Source: a virus
Strand: one strand, 5' to 3'
IMG/VR virus record: IMGVR_UViG_3300044739_000018
Span: 62,001 to 126,000 of that record
Length of the DNA stretch: 64,000 bases
In this document: positions 1 through 8,030 of the stretch, one piece after another
Position numbering within the stretch: position 1 is the stretch's first letter
Layout of the letters: every line of letters begins with the position of its first letter
Translations under genes and position numbers: made by a program
Notes under the pieces: generated by a model
What the model was told of the DNA's origin: nothing
What the model saw: only the letters and a program-made list of their open reading frames with translations
Database searches by the model: none

Positions 1-170
1 ACGACTTCGTAGCCGGGGATGTAGCCGACTTCCACCAGCCACTTCGCAACTGCCTCGGGACCGTTGGCGGCGATCTTGGCAAGTTCATGGTTCATGGCGT
101 CCTGCGCCAAGTCCCAGAGGTCGCCTTCATCCAGAATCTCGTCGGGATCGTCGGTTACGTGGATCTTCAC
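1..170 (-). CDS. Hypothetical protein, 3' part outside window
   Basis: Leftward open frame with a GTG start at 170 whose first bases overlap the TGA of the upstream gene (GTGA). It reads VKIHVTDDPDEILDEGDLWD onward for about 56 residues and runs off the left edge without a stop. It is acidic at the N-terminus. No family was recognised. Confidence 0.7.
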   Translation of the reverse strand, partial: MKIHVTDDPDEILDEGDLWDLAQDAMNHELAKIAANGPEAVAKWLVEVGYIPGYEV

Positions 171-484
171 GTGTACTTCTCCTTGATCTTGGTGATCTCA
201 TGCTCGTCCAGGCGTGCTTCGATCTCCTTCACGCGGGCGGCGAGGCAGATGATGCACTGGTCGTTCAGGACCCCATGAGGACAAGCCGCTGCTGGCTTTG
301 AGGACACCCGACGCCTGGGAACGGACGTTGGTACTTGTCCGGTTGCCTGCAACATGCGCTGGTGCTCGGCCTGGTCAATGAGGGCAGCCAAAGCCGAGGA
401 ACCCTCGACCGTTTCCCCTGCGGCTTCCAGTTCTTTGCGCCGCTCTTGTGCCCGCCTGAGCAGGCGCTCAGGAATCTCGGTCAC
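167..484 (-). CDS. Hypothetical protein with CxxC-type C-terminus
   Basis: 105 aa. The N-terminal half is charged and helical. The C-terminal third carries CPHG then, ten residues on, CIIC, a plausible small zinc site, and ends in a charged helix. The ATG overlaps the TGA of the upstream gene by 4 nt, as throughout this leftward operon. Function unknown. Confidence 0.75.
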   Translation of the reverse strand: MTEIPERLLRRAQERRKELEAAGETVEGSSALAALIDQAEHQRMLQATGQVPTSVPRRRVSSKPAAACPHGVLNDQCIICLAARVKEIEARLDEHEITKIKEKYT

Positions 485-729
485 CGGATCTGTTCACACC
501 TGTTGAGCGGGAAGTTGCTCAGCAGGTCTGGGTAGCCATCACCCGAGACGTGATCGTCGTAAACGTCCCTTGGCACCCAATAGATCGAAGCGCCGGGCAC
601 GTAGCGTGCCAGCGTCTCGATATCGAGGTAGTCGGGCTTGGCCTGGTCGTGAACCCGTCCGTCCACGTACACAGCGTTGTAGCTATCGCTCTGCACGAGG
701 ACGGTACGGGTGCCATTGGGCAGGTCCAC
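481..729 (-). CDS. Hypothetical protein
   Basis: 82 aa, no cysteine cluster or membrane segment. The start ATG at 729 shares its last base region with the TAG of the Ku gene upstream, so the two are translationally coupled. No family recognised. Confidence 0.75.
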   Translation of the reverse strand: MDLPNGTRTVLVQSDSYNAVYVDGRVHDQAKPDYLDIETLARYVPGASIYWVPRDVYDDHVSGDGYPDLLSNFPLNRCEQIR

Positions 730-1529
730 TAGCTGACAGCCTCGATGCTGGCAGCGAGCAGCGCCTCGAAGTCCTGCTCCGGCGAACGCTTGGGAGTGGA
801 CGGCGTGCTGGAAGCGGGCACCGGAGCACCCATCTTGGCAGCGACCAACTCAGCGATGCGCTGGCGGGTCTTGCTGGCGTAGTCGCCCGGATCGAACGCC
901 TCGGCCAGCGTCTCGATGAACTGGAGCGCCTTCTGGACGGTCTTGTCCTCGACCGTGGCCGAGTCGGTGCTGATCCCGTTCACGTCCTCGGGCCGGAGAA
1001 GCTCGGTGACGACGAGGTTGCCGTTCCATGCCCGCAGCCGCACCAGCTTGGTGCCACCCCGGCTCATCGCGATCTCACCCAGGAAGGCGTACTCGGCGTC
1101 CGGGTCCTGCAAGATGGCGAGGAGAACAGCGTGAAGCTGGTTCTTGGCCGAGGGGATGAAGGCGTACGAGTTACCCAGCGGGTAGGTGTACGGCTCCACT
1201 TCCTCGATTTTGTGCGGGACGAGGACGAGCATGCCCTTGTCCAACTCCGACTTCTTGGCCTCCGCGACCTCGTCGGCGTCGACCAGCACGTAGTTGTCCT
1301 TGCTGGTCTCACGCATCCGGCCACACTCGCCGGTCTTGCCGATGACGCCGTGCTGCTCACAGATGTAGGTCTGCGAGACACCGTGGGCGTCAGCGACGGT
1401 GGAGTGAGGACAGGCCAGCTTGAAGCCTTCCTCCTTGTCTGCACCCGACCGCTTGATCGGGTAGAAGTCGCCCTGCATCTGCATCAGCGGACCCAGGGAG
1501 ATTGTTACGTTGCTCTGCGCCTTGCGCAT
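729..1529 (-). CDS. ku: Ku-like DNA end-binding protein
   Basis: 266 aa, about the size of bacterial Ku, which forms a homodimeric ring on double-strand ends and recruits ligase in non-homologous end joining. The middle third shows the Ku core pattern: YVLVDADEVAEAKKSELDKG, then the VEPYTYPLGNSYAFIPS region, the long helix with AVLLAILQD, and a strand pair around LVRLRAWNGNLVVTELLRPE. The C-terminus has the Ku arm signature (EAFDPGDYASKTRQRIAELV). The N-terminal CPHS...CEQHG pair is extra and may bind zinc. A clear AAGGGG ribosome site precedes the ATG. It heads the leftmost gene group. Phage Ku proteins are known in a few mycobacteriophages, where they help circularise linear DNA. No ATP-dependent ligase is visible here. 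Confidence 0.85.
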   Translation of the reverse strand: MRKAQSNVTISLGPLMQMQGDFYPIKRSGADKEEGFKLACPHSTVADAHGVSQTYICEQHGVIGKTGECGRMRETSKDNYVLVDADEVAEAKKSELDKGMLVLVPHKIEEVEPYTYPLGNSYAFIPSAKNQLHAVLLAILQDPDAEYAFLGEIAMSRGGTKLVRLRAWNGNLVVTELLRPEDVNGISTDSATVEDKTVQKALQFIETLAEAFDPGDYASKTRQRIAELVAAKMGAPVPASSTPSTPKRSPEQDFEALLAASIEAVS

Positions 1530-1602
1530 ACCGCAACCCCTTTCGTTTCGTTTGGCGCTGGCACTTTGCCAGCAAGTTTGGTGCGTGTCAAGGCCCGGTT
1601 TC

Positions 1603-2142
1603 TCACCAGGCCATGTATTTCGGTCGTGTCTCGTCGGTGAGCCACTCCAGGCTGACTGGCTTGCCGCTCAACACTCGTTGGCAGATTTGGTTGTCGCAGC
1701 GGTGGGCTTCCTCGGCCATGCGAGTTGCCCAGCGTGCCAGGCTGGCATCATCGCCACCACGGCTTGTATTGCAGCGGTGGCAGGCAATGACGAGGTTCGC
1801 GTTGTCGTTGCCACCACCGTTGCGCCGCGAGACAAGGTGCTCGATGGTCCGCATGTTGCGCTTCGTGATGCCCGCTGTGGAGGGAAGCGGTGGCCTCAGG
1901 ACGTGTGTCTCCACGCCACACCAATGGCAGTTCGGGCCGTCACGAGCAACGAGCTTCTCGGCCTTGCGGCCCGCCCAGCCCATGCTGTTCGTGCCACCGA
2001 CTGTGCGCTCGTTCTTGAGCTTCTTGCGGCTTACAAGGCCGCAGTTGCCACAGTAGTACCGGCTGCTGCCCCGGAGGATGGTGTGATCGGGATGACCGCG
2101 GCAGGGCTGGTCGTCGAAAATGCCGCGGTACTCATTCGCCAT
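1603..2142 (-). CDS. HNH endonuclease
   Basis: 179 aa. The HNH fold is plain: CHWCG (zinc), then IEHLVSRRNGGGNDNANLVI with the catalytic His and the central Asn, and ACHRCNTSRGG. An N-terminal CGNC pair suggests a second zinc ribbon. It has its own start without overlap to neighbours, which fits either a homing endonuclease or a packaging-associated HNH. As it is far from any terminase in this window, homing is the simpler reading. Confidence 0.85.
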   Translation of the reverse strand: MANEYRGIFDDQPCRGHPDHTILRGSSRYYCGNCGLVSRKKLKNERTVGGTNSMGWAGRKAEKLVARDGPNCHWCGVETHVLRPPLPSTAGITKRNMRTIEHLVSRRNGGGNDNANLVIACHRCNTSRGGDDASLARWATRMAEEAHRCDNQICQRVLSGKPVSLEWLTDETRPKYMAW

Positions 2143-2145
2143 CGC

Positions 2146-2394
2146 TCACTTCGCAAACTCCGTAAAGCCCCCCAAGAACCGGGATTCTGTAGAGTTGACT
2201 TCGTAGTCCCTACAGAGTCCATGCCTGTTGATGCTCAGCTCGCGTGAGGGGCCTGTGTGCTTTTCGTGCTCGTACCTGTGGAACGTACAGGTACCCCAAT
2301 CGACCTTCGGCTCAATTCTGGCGTAAACACACGTGCCACAAGCCCGGATCTTGTAGTCGATCTCGATGAGCTTGCTACGTTTGTTTGCGTCCAC
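2146..2394 (-). CDS. Cysteine-rich hypothetical protein
   Basis: 82 aa from a GTG start. CGTCVYARIE...CTFHRYEHEKH...LCRDYE gives four Cys and several His in the order of a small zinc-binding or phage Cys-rich domain. Overlaps the 3' end of the upstream gene by 20 nt. No named family recognised. Confidence 0.65.
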   Translation of the reverse strand: MDANKRSKLIEIDYKIRACGTCVYARIEPKVDWGTCTFHRYEHEKHTGPSRELSINRHGLCRDYEVNSTESRFLGGFTEFAK

Positions 2395-2647
2395 GTTCCT
2401 TGATCTTTGCTACCTGCTGCGCCGTGAATTCCTCCAACTCCAACAGCAGCGCCTCGACCTGTTCCTCGGTCCTGCCCGTCTTGACCAAACTCTGCCGCAA
2501 TTCCTCTCGCAGCAGGTCAGTGATATCAGGCTTTACGAACTTGGGTTCATGCTTGCAGGGCGTGATGACGTGCTCGGTCTTGGGGCCAGGACACCGGCAT
2601 TGACGCAGCGTGATGCCGCACTCGCAAACGTCGATGAAGTGACTCAT
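2375..2647 (-). CDS. Hypothetical zinc-site/coiled-coil protein
   Basis: 90 aa. ATG at 2647 is preferred because AAGGAGACC precedes it. The N-terminus CECGITLRQCRCPG is Cys-rich, and the rest is a charged helix (EEQVEALLLELEEFTAQQ) likely to form a coiled coil. Function unknown. Confidence 0.7.
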   Translation of the reverse strand: MSHFIDVCECGITLRQCRCPGPKTEHVITPCKHEPKFVKPDITDLLREELRQSLVKTGRTEEQVEALLLELEEFTAQQVAKIKERGRKQT

Positions 2648-2781
2648 TCGGTCTCCTTGGTCAGCCTGTCGACCTCGGCCAGCAGCAGACGACGGTCCCA
2701 CTGCGCCTGGTAGTGCTCAGGCAACTTCGGTCCATACGCCGTGTCGCGGGCACGGATGGCTTCCAACTGCTTCGGAGTCAT
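2644..2781 (-). CDS. Small hypothetical protein
   Basis: 45 aa (MTPKQLEAIRARDTAYGPKL...). It overlaps its neighbours by ATGA on both sides, which supports it despite the length. The sequence resembles short phage proteins made of one amphipathic helix pair. Confidence 0.65.
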   Translation of the reverse strand: MTPKQLEAIRARDTAYGPKLPEHYQAQWDRRLLLAEVDRLTKETE

Positions 2782-2960
2782 TCTGCCCCCTTGGTCAGTG
2801 CCTGCGTGAGCTTTTCGGCATCGGCCTGGCTCAACATCAGTTCGAGCACAGAGCCAGGAGCTTCCTTGTACTCGTTCACGGAGACGAAGGCGGTGATGCC
2901 GACGCTGCGCAGGGCTGCCATCAAGTCACTAGAAGCCTTGCGTTCTCTGGCGTTACTCAT
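2778..2960 (-). CDS. Small hypothetical protein
   Basis: 60 aa starting MSNARERKASSD. Mixed alpha/beta pattern (VGITAFVSVNEY, LELMLSQADAEKL). Starts within the stop region of the phosphoesterase gene. Function unknown. Confidence 0.7.
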   Translation of the reverse strand: MSNARERKASSDLMAALRSVGITAFVSVNEYKEAPGSVLELMLSQADAEKLTQALTKGAE

Positions 2961-3538
2961 CAGCGCCGTTCGTCGTGATGGTCTATTGGCTTCCACTTCT
3001 TCTTCTCCATCCTGCGCACGGCCGCATCGAAGCTGATCGGCGCGTACTCCTGAGCGTCCACGCCCACGTCGAAGCTGCGCCTGTCGACGCGCTCTGCCAG
3101 CGTTCCGTGGCTGTGACCGTACAGGTGGAAGGCGCCTTTGTGGCTGCCGTTCCAGACCTCCATGCTGTAGTGACACAGCACGATCTTCTGCTTGCCGACG
3201 CTGATCTCATGCACGCCCGGGTGGATCTCGTCGAAACCCTCGGGGAACTCTGGGCTGCGCCGGAAGGCACTGGACTTGCGGGCGATGGTGCGGGCGTCGT
3301 GATTGCCGAGGATGATGACCTTGATGCCTTTGAGCTGGCGCAGGATATGACGAATCTCGTCATCCTTGATCTTCATGGCAAAGTCACCAAGGTGGTACAC
3401 CACGTCATCATCGTCTACGCGGTCGTTCCAGTTGTCGATCAGCGCCTTGTTCATCTGCGGGACGCCGGAGTAGGGACGGTCGCAGAAGTCGATGATGTTG
3501 GCGTGACCGTAGTGCGTGTCACTAGTGAACCAAATCAT
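2960..3538 (-). CDS. Calcineurin-like metallophosphoesterase
   Basis: 192 aa. All blocks of the two-metal phosphoesterase fold are visible: FTSDTHYGH (D-x-H), YHLGDFA (GD), ILGNHD (GNHD), VLCHYSMEVW and HLYGHSHG (GHxH). The start MIWFTSDTH at 3538 places motif 1 at the N-terminus, as in the phage and YfcE-type subfamily. Substrate cannot be read from the sequence; cyclic nucleotides, RNA 2',3'-cyclic ends or phosphoproteins are all used by relatives. Its place next to rtcB would suit an RNA-end function, but that is inference. Confidence 0.88.
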   Translation of the reverse strand: MIWFTSDTHYGHANIIDFCDRPYSGVPQMNKALIDNWNDRVDDDDVVYHLGDFAMKIKDDEIRHILRQLKGIKVIILGNHDARTIARKSSAFRRSPEFPEGFDEIHPGVHEISVGKQKIVLCHYSMEVWNGSHKGAFHLYGHSHGTLAERVDRRSFDVGVDAQEYAPISFDAAVRRMEKKKWKPIDHHDERR

Positions 3539-3734
3539 CCGTTCGCTTCCTCTTGAGGGCGGGGCCGATAACAGCGTCGAGCCGCCCGTCATGACCGACG
3601 AAGGAACGCATCCACCAATAGCCCTCGATGGAGGCGGCGAGACGCTTGCCCAGGTCATGTTGCTTGGCTCCGGGCCTCGGCACCAGCGACATGTGGACGA
3701 TGCGCCAGCCGCTCGTCCATTTTCTGCGGCTCAA
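3522..3734 (-). CDS. Small basic hypothetical protein
   Basis: 70 aa, lying between rtcB and the phosphoesterase with overlaps on both sides. Trp- and Arg-rich, no recognisable domain. Start could be the internal MSLVP at about 3692, but the ATGA overlap with rtcB favours 3734. Confidence 0.65.
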   Translation of the reverse strand: MSRRKWTSGWRIVHMSLVPRPGAKQHDLGKRLAASIEGYWWMRSFVGHDGRLDAVIGPALKRKRTDDLVH

Positions 3735-4885
3735 CCCGTGCCCTTGTAGTTCAGCACCTGATGGAGCGTGTGCTCGATCTTGACGAGATCCTTCTGATCC
3801 TCCATCACCTTGTCGATGTCCTTATACGCACCGGGCGACTCGTCGATGAGCGAGCCAGCATCCCGCGACTGCCAGGTCTTGCCCTTCATGGCAGCCTTCA
3901 AGTCGTCCCTCGTGAACATCTCCTTCGCCCTCTTGCGGGAGAACCTGCGTCCTGCTCCATGCGAGCAGGAGTTCCACGACAACGGGTTGCCGAGACCGCT
4001 CACGATGTAGCTGCGGGTGCCCATGGAGCCAGGGATGACGCCGAGCCTGCCAGTGTCAGCCTGGATGGCTCCCTTGCGGGTGATCCAAAGCTCCTGGCCG
4101 TCGTGCGTCTCCTGCTGCGTGAAGTTGTGGTGGCAGTTGATCCGCTGCCGCTCCTGGCCGGTGCCGACGAAGCTGAGCACTTCCTTCAACGCTGCTTCCA
4201 TCATCTGCTGACGGTTCGCCATGGCGTACTCCTGCGCCCACAGCATGTCAGCGATGTAGAAGCTGAACTCGGGGGTTCCCTGTGTGAAGTACGCCAGGTC
4301 GGGATCTTCGAGCTTCTCGCCCATGGCCTTCGCCATCTGCTTCGCGATCTTGATATGGCCGGAGGCAAGCTGGTTGCCGATGCCACGGCTACCGCTGTGC
4401 AGCACGACCCACACGGTGCCGCGCTCGTCGATGCACAACTCGAAGAAGTGGTTGCCCGAGCCAAGCGAGCCGAACTGCACGTGGGCCTTCTTGGCCTGGT
4501 CGCCGGTGAGCGGGTGCTTGTGGGCACCCATCCAGGCGTCCGCTGCCCGCGTGGAGTCAGCGTGCCACTTGCCCAGACCAGCAGGAACAACTTTCTCGAT
4601 CCTGCTCAGCAGCGGCTCCAAGTTGTCGGGAAGCTGGCCCTCGGTGAGCTTCAACTCAGATGCAATCATGCCGCACCCAATGTCCACGCCCACCGCTGCG
4701 GGCATGACGGCGTTCTTGGTGGGGATGACAGACCCGACTGTGGCCCCGATGCCGACGTGTGCGTCAGGCATGAGGGCGACATGGCCCTCCACAATCTTCA
4801 TGCGCGATGCCTTCTGCGCCTGGATGACGGTGCCTTCGTCGATATCCGACGCCCAGTTCAGGAGTCGGTCGTTGATCTTCTGCAT
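3731..4885 (-). CDS. rtcB: RtcB RNA ligase
   Basis: 384 aa, close to the usual 380-480 aa. RtcB joins 2',3'-cyclic-phosphate or 3'-phosphate RNA ends to 5'-OH ends using Mn2+ and GTP. Seen: HVGIGATVGSVIPT, VGVDIGCGM with the metal-binding Asp/Cys, GSLGSGNHFFEL, LHSGSRGIGN, the NCHHNF histidines and CSHGAGRRFSR with the guanylylated His. No archease is visible nearby. In a phage with a complete tRNA set, a plausible role is repairing tRNAs cut by host anticodon nucleases. The PNK-like protein at 11378-11947 would supply compatible ends. Confidence 0.95.
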   Translation of the reverse strand: MQKINDRLLNWASDIDEGTVIQAQKASRMKIVEGHVALMPDAHVGIGATVGSVIPTKNAVMPAAVGVDIGCGMIASELKLTEGQLPDNLEPLLSRIEKVVPAGLGKWHADSTRAADAWMGAHKHPLTGDQAKKAHVQFGSLGSGNHFFELCIDERGTVWVVLHSGSRGIGNQLASGHIKIAKQMAKAMGEKLEDPDLAYFTQGTPEFSFYIADMLWAQEYAMANRQQMMEAALKEVLSFVGTGQERQRINCHHNFTQQETHDGQELWITRKGAIQADTGRLGVIPGSMGTRSYIVSGLGNPLSWNSCSHGAGRRFSRKRAKEMFTRDDLKAAMKGKTWQSRDAGSLIDESPGAYKDIDKVMEDQKDLVKIEHTLHQVLNYKGTG

Positions 4886-5028
4886 TCGTCCCTTTCGGTT
4901 TCGTTTTCGTAGCGTCCCGGTCCCCCGAAACGTCCGTTGCGGGCGGCGATCTCTTTCGCTGCCTCGATATCGCCACGCAAGATGGCGTCCACTTCCTCAC
5001 GAAGTTCGTCGTTGCTCAGATGCTTCAC
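4858..5028 (-). CDS. Small acidic hypothetical protein overlapping rtcB start
   Basis: 56 aa from GTG at 5028, behind a strong GGAGG. It ends 28 nt inside rtcB in another frame. The reading VKHLSNDELREEVDAILRGD is helical and charged. The near-palindrome AAACGTCCGTTG lies inside it. Confidence 0.55.
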   Translation of the reverse strand: MKHLSNDELREEVDAILRGDIEAAKEIAARNGRFGGPGRYENETERDECRRSTTDS

Positions 5029-5095
5029 GTTGCCTCCGACAGTAGCCAGCGAAGGGCTGAAAGCGCCATTGGTTTCAGCCCAACGCTCGTTACTG

Positions 5096-5806
5096 CTACA
5101 GGTCGCCGTAGGGCCGGTTCGCAGCAGCCTTGCGGCGGGCGTTGACCAGCAAAACGATTCCGGCGATGACAGCAGCGATGATGAGCAGCCAGATCAGCAG
5201 GGCAAACCACGGGAATCCCGAGGACGACTTGCCGATCAACTGTCCGTTCTGCACCGAGTAGCCCACCGGCGTCGGGTGCTGGTACCACGGCGAACCCACG
5301 GTGAAGTAGTTCGGGTAGTAGAACGGATCGTTCCACAGCAGCCAGTACGTCGGAGAGCCGAGGGGCGGGTAGTACCCCAGGTAACCACCGCGATAGGTGC
5401 TGTAGTAGTTGTTGTAGGTGGTGCGGCTGTAGGTGTAGGTCTTGTTGGTACCCGGCACCTTGTAGCTCTTGCCACCGGCAACGGTGTTCTTGGAAATGTT
5501 GATCTTGCCCTTGGTGGGCTGCACGGTGTTGCGAGCCGTCGAAGCCTGGACCTTGGTGCCCGTCTTGGTGGGGGCGTGCGTGGCACGTCCACCCGTCTTG
5601 GCGGGCGGCTTGGCAGCAGGCGGCTTGGTCGCACGTCCGCTGGATGAACTGCCACCGCTTGAACGACTGCCACCGGATGAGCGGCCACCGGATGAGCCGC
5701 CGGATGAGCGTCCACCGCTGGAACCCTTCGCGTCAGCAACGCTCGCCATCGAGAACGTCAGGGCGAACAATGCGCTGAACACGGCGACGAGTAGCTTGCG
5801 TGTCAC
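5096..5806 (-). CDS. Secreted or membrane-anchored Ser/Gly-rich protein
   Basis: 236 aa from GTG at 5806 (GTGA overlap with the upstream stop, GAGG site ahead). It begins with a signal peptide (basic VTRKLL, hydrophobic core, ASVADA cleavage region). A Ser/Gly-rich repeat follows (SSGGRSSGG units), then a Pro/Lys/Thr-rich linker, a Tyr-rich segment and a C-terminal transmembrane helix (ALLIWLLIIAAVIAGIVLLV) with a short basic tail. It would be exported and held in the membrane with the repeat outside. The architecture suggests envelope modification or superinfection control, but no family assigns it. Confidence 0.75.
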   Translation of the reverse strand: MTRKLLVAVFSALFALTFSMASVADAKGSSGGRSSGGSSGGRSSGGSRSSGGSSSSGRATKPPAAKPPAKTGGRATHAPTKTGTKVQASTARNTVQPTKGKINISKNTVAGGKSYKVPGTNKTYTYSRTTYNNYYSTYRGGYLGYYPPLGSPTYWLLWNDPFYYPNYFTVGSPWYQHPTPVGYSVQNGQLIGKSSSGFPWFALLIWLLIIAAVIAGIVLLVNARRKAAANRPYGDL

Positions 5807-6447
5807 CAGGAATACCTCTTTCGTTGGTAGGGATCGGGATTGCGCTTCTTGTGGACGAGGTTCTGCTCTCTGATGGACTTGAAGATCGCGTCGTCCACAA
5901 ACGAATCCTCCGCCATGTTGTCTACGTGATCTGCCAGCCACAACCCACAGTAAAGCGGGTCGTCGTGCTTCTTGACCGGGTAGATGTAGATGGCACCATC
6001 CTCAGGCCAGTTGCCCTGACCCATGATGGTGCGGATTGCAAAGTTGATGGCGTCAACGGGCAGGTCCGGGCCGTAAGGCACGATGTACCCGAGAGCCACG
6101 GTTGGCTCGGCTCCAGGGACGTTGGCCCAGCAGGGCTGGTCAACCAGGAAGGTGCCAGCCTCGGCGTTCGCCATGTCGTTGGCCTGGAGTGTGTCCCAAA
6201 ACATTTCGGCAGCCTCACGGTCGGACAAACGGTCGTTCCGTGGTGTGAGAAGGTAACCGATCGGCCCCTTCATGTCGCGGATCGTGGTGATCCACGGCAG
6301 GGTGAGCGTGGCCTGGTAGTACGACCCGAGAGCGGCGTTCAGGTCATCCAGCGGGAACTCGGCCTCGACAGGCTCGTCAAAGGCGAGGATGGCCTGCTGT
6401 ATGCAGTCGAGATCGCCCACAGAGAACATCAAGTCAAGCTGCGCCAT
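5803..6447 (-). CDS. Hypothetical protein
   Basis: 214 aa, ATG at 6447 chosen because the upstream extension overlaps another gene. Acidic, no membrane segment, with a well-ordered alpha/beta pattern (IGYLLTPRNDRLSDREAAEM; VALGYIVPYGPDLPVDAINF). I do not recognise the family. Confidence 0.75.
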   Translation of the reverse strand: MAQLDLMFSVGDLDCIQQAILAFDEPVEAEFPLDDLNAALGSYYQATLTLPWITTIRDMKGPIGYLLTPRNDRLSDREAAEMFWDTLQANDMANAEAGTFLVDQPCWANVPGAEPTVALGYIVPYGPDLPVDAINFAIRTIMGQGNWPEDGAIYIYPVKKHDDPLYCGLWLADHVDNMAEDSFVDDAIFKSIREQNLVHKKRNPDPYQRKRYSW

Positions 6448-6661
6448 GACGCCTTCGCAGTCCGAGGTCAGACCAGAAGGTCTGGTGCCATTGCACGTTG
6501 TCGGGTCGGTCTGTGCTGCTGAGTCGCCTGGATACGAACCGCCGACCGCACTCGCAGCGCCAGACGGTGCCGTGCGGCTCGGAGGCATGGTAGCCATCGC
6601 CCCGCACCGGCGGAGCGCACTGATGCAGCGGCTTCGCGCCACGCTTCACGATGGTCCCCAT
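6434..6661 (-). CDS. Small zinc-ribbon-like protein
   Basis: 75 aa. CAPPVRGDGYHASEPHG...WRCECGRRF looks like a short zinc-binding domain of the kind found in many phage auxiliary proteins. Overlaps neighbours on both sides. Confidence 0.65.
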   Translation of the reverse strand: MGTIVKRGAKPLHQCAPPVRGDGYHASEPHGTVWRCECGRRFVSRRLSSTDRPDNVQWHQTFWSDLGLRRRHGAA

Positions 6662-6664
6662 GGG

Positions 6665-6850
6665 TTACCGCCTCCCTGTGCAGTCAGTGACGCCACAGTG
6701 CTGCCAGCGCGTGTCGAAGAACAGGCCCGGCGTGTCATCGTCGATCCTGTTTCCCTGGACGAAGGCCCAGCCACAGCCGCATGACGTGATAATGAAGTTC
6801 GTGATGCGCGGGAATGGTCCACGCGGCTCCGGCGTCTTGTCACGTGCCAT
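6665..6850 (-). CDS. Small hypothetical protein with Cys pairs
   Basis: 61 aa from ATG 6850 behind AGGTGG. SCGCGWAF and HCGVTDCTG give two Cys pairs that could hold zinc. Function unknown. Confidence 0.6.
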   Translation of the reverse strand: MARDKTPEPRGPFPRITNFIITSCGCGWAFVQGNRIDDDTPGLFFDTRWQHCGVTDCTGRR

Positions 6851-7217
6851 CGTCCACCTCATCCAGTATCTGCGTGTTGGTCTCCAGCACCTGGCGCAGA
6901 AGGACTTTGAGTTCCTCCTGCTCCTCGTGGGTGAAGGCGTCCCGGTTCACGATCAGCGTTGATGCGATGCTGGCCGTCACCATGGGCACAAAGAACACGA
7001 CCATGCTGGTGACCAGGCCAATGGCAACAAGGCGTCCCAGAAACGTCACGGGGTACGCGTCGCCGTAGCCAACGGTCGTTGCGGTGATCCACGCCCACCA
7101 CAGCGAGTCCCACAGGTTCTTGCCCTCTGCGATGTTGTACGTGATGCTGCTCACCACGAGCAGGACCACGGCCATCACCAGCAGCAGCCGCGGACTGTTT
7201 GCGATCTTGGCGATCAT
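6840..7217 (-). CDS. Two-helix potassium-channel-like protein
   Basis: 125 aa. It shows the minimal K+ channel plan: TM1 (LLLVMAVVLLVVSSI), pore helix (LWDSLWWAWITA), selectivity filter TTVGYGD, TM2 (VAIGLVTSMVVFFVPMVTAS) and a cytoplasmic acidic coiled coil (THEEQEELKVLLRQVLE). The filter matches the universal T-V-G-Y-G. The ATG at 7217 overlaps the TGA of another two-helix membrane gene. Phage copies could depolarise or precondition the host membrane; that part is inference. A perfect CAACGNNCGTTG palindrome lies in the filter codons. Confidence 0.88.
   Translation of the reverse strand: MIAKIANSPRLLLVMAVVLLVVSSITYNIAEGKNLWDSLWWAWITATTVGYGDAYPVTFLGRLVAIGLVTSMVVFFVPMVTASIASTLIVNRDAFTHEEQEELKVLLRQVLETNTQILDEVDDGT
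7070..7081. promoter_or_regulatory. Palindrome CAACGNNCGTTG
   Basis: CAACGGTCGTTG, exact, inside the channel-like gene. Confidence 0.6.
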
Positions 7218-7411
7218 GACTTCCCCCAGCACACATCCATGACGAGAGCGACCAACAAGCACGTGCCGCCCATCCACACCGTCGCGCGGAACATTTCTCC
7301 GTAGTCCACGCTCACGTGATCGAAGCCCTCAACGAACCCCACGCCTACGTGAAACCAGGCGGTGATGAGCCAAATGGCAGCACAAACGCCCAGTACCGCG
7401 AGTGACCTCAC
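7214..7411 (-). CDS. Two-helix membrane protein
   Basis: 65 aa with two hydrophobic stretches (LAVLGVCAAIWLITAWF and TCLLVALVMDVCW) separated by an acidic loop. It directly precedes and overlaps the channel gene, so it may be a partner protein. No family recognised. Confidence 0.7.
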   Translation of the reverse strand: MRSLAVLGVCAAIWLITAWFHVGVGFVEGFDHVSVDYGEMFRATVWMGGTCLLVALVMDVCWGKS

Positions 7412-7695
7412 CGCACCATCCCCTTGATCCGAGAAGCGGCCTCGTCGGCCAACCGCATGGCATGAGCCACGTCCTCGCTGTCAAGCTTCTCCAGCGCCAT
7501 GTTGGCCTGCGTGAGTCCGCAGTTGCAGCGTCCGTCTAGCTCGGGGAAGCCCGAGTCGTGCGCGGCAGCCGGGCAGTCGTTGAATCCCTCGTAGCCCTCC
7601 TGGAAGTGACCCCGGGCGACGTTGATGGCGAGCGCCAGGAGCACGTCGGTGTACTGGTCCTGCGTCAGTGTCGTGTACGGCTTGTCGATGTTCAT
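7408..7695 (-). CDS. Hypothetical protein
   Basis: 95 aa, helical, with DCPAAAHDSG...CNCGLTQANMALEK. ATGA overlap with both neighbours. Function unknown. Confidence 0.7.
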   Translation of the reverse strand: MNIDKPYTTLTQDQYTDVLLALAINVARGHFQEGYEGFNDCPAAAHDSGFPELDGRCNCGLTQANMALEKLDSEDVAHAMRLADEAASRIKGMVR

Positions 7696-8030
7696 GACGG
7701 GTAAATGTCGTCCACTTCGATCTCGTCGAAATCGGTCAGCGTGCCTAGGGCGTCGGTGACCCGCTTGGCGATCTCGTCAGACATCTTGTTCACGTCGACC
7801 TCGAACGCTTCCATGCCATGGATGTAGATGATGACCTCGAACTCGTTGGGAAGGTCCAACTCGTCGAGCAGGCGCGCTCGGAGGCGCACGTCCTCCACGT
7901 AGTCGTTGATGACCTGTGCCGCGTGCTTCTTGAACTGATGGACGACCTCTGCTTGGCGTGGCACCTGTGCCGGTGCCCGCTTCTTGGCGACCTTCTTGAC
8001 GGGTTTGGTTGCTTTACGGGGTACTGCCAT
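7692..8030 (-). CDS. Hypothetical protein with basic N-terminal tail
   Basis: 112 aa. ATG at 8030 chosen because GGAGG lies ahead of it. Residues 1-25 are Lys/Arg/Pro-rich, a likely nucleic-acid contact, followed by a mixed alpha/beta acidic domain. No family recognised. Confidence 0.7.
   Translation of the reverse strand: MAVPRKATKPVKKVAKKRAPAQVPRQAEVVHQFKKHAAQVINDYVEDVRLRARLLDELDLPNEFEVIIYIHGMEAFEVDVNKMSDEIAKRVTDALGTLTDFDEIEVDDIYPS

Noticed and set aside
3761-4912. Long rightward frame opposite rtcB
   Set aside because: Shadow of rtcB codon bias; no start signal and no domain.
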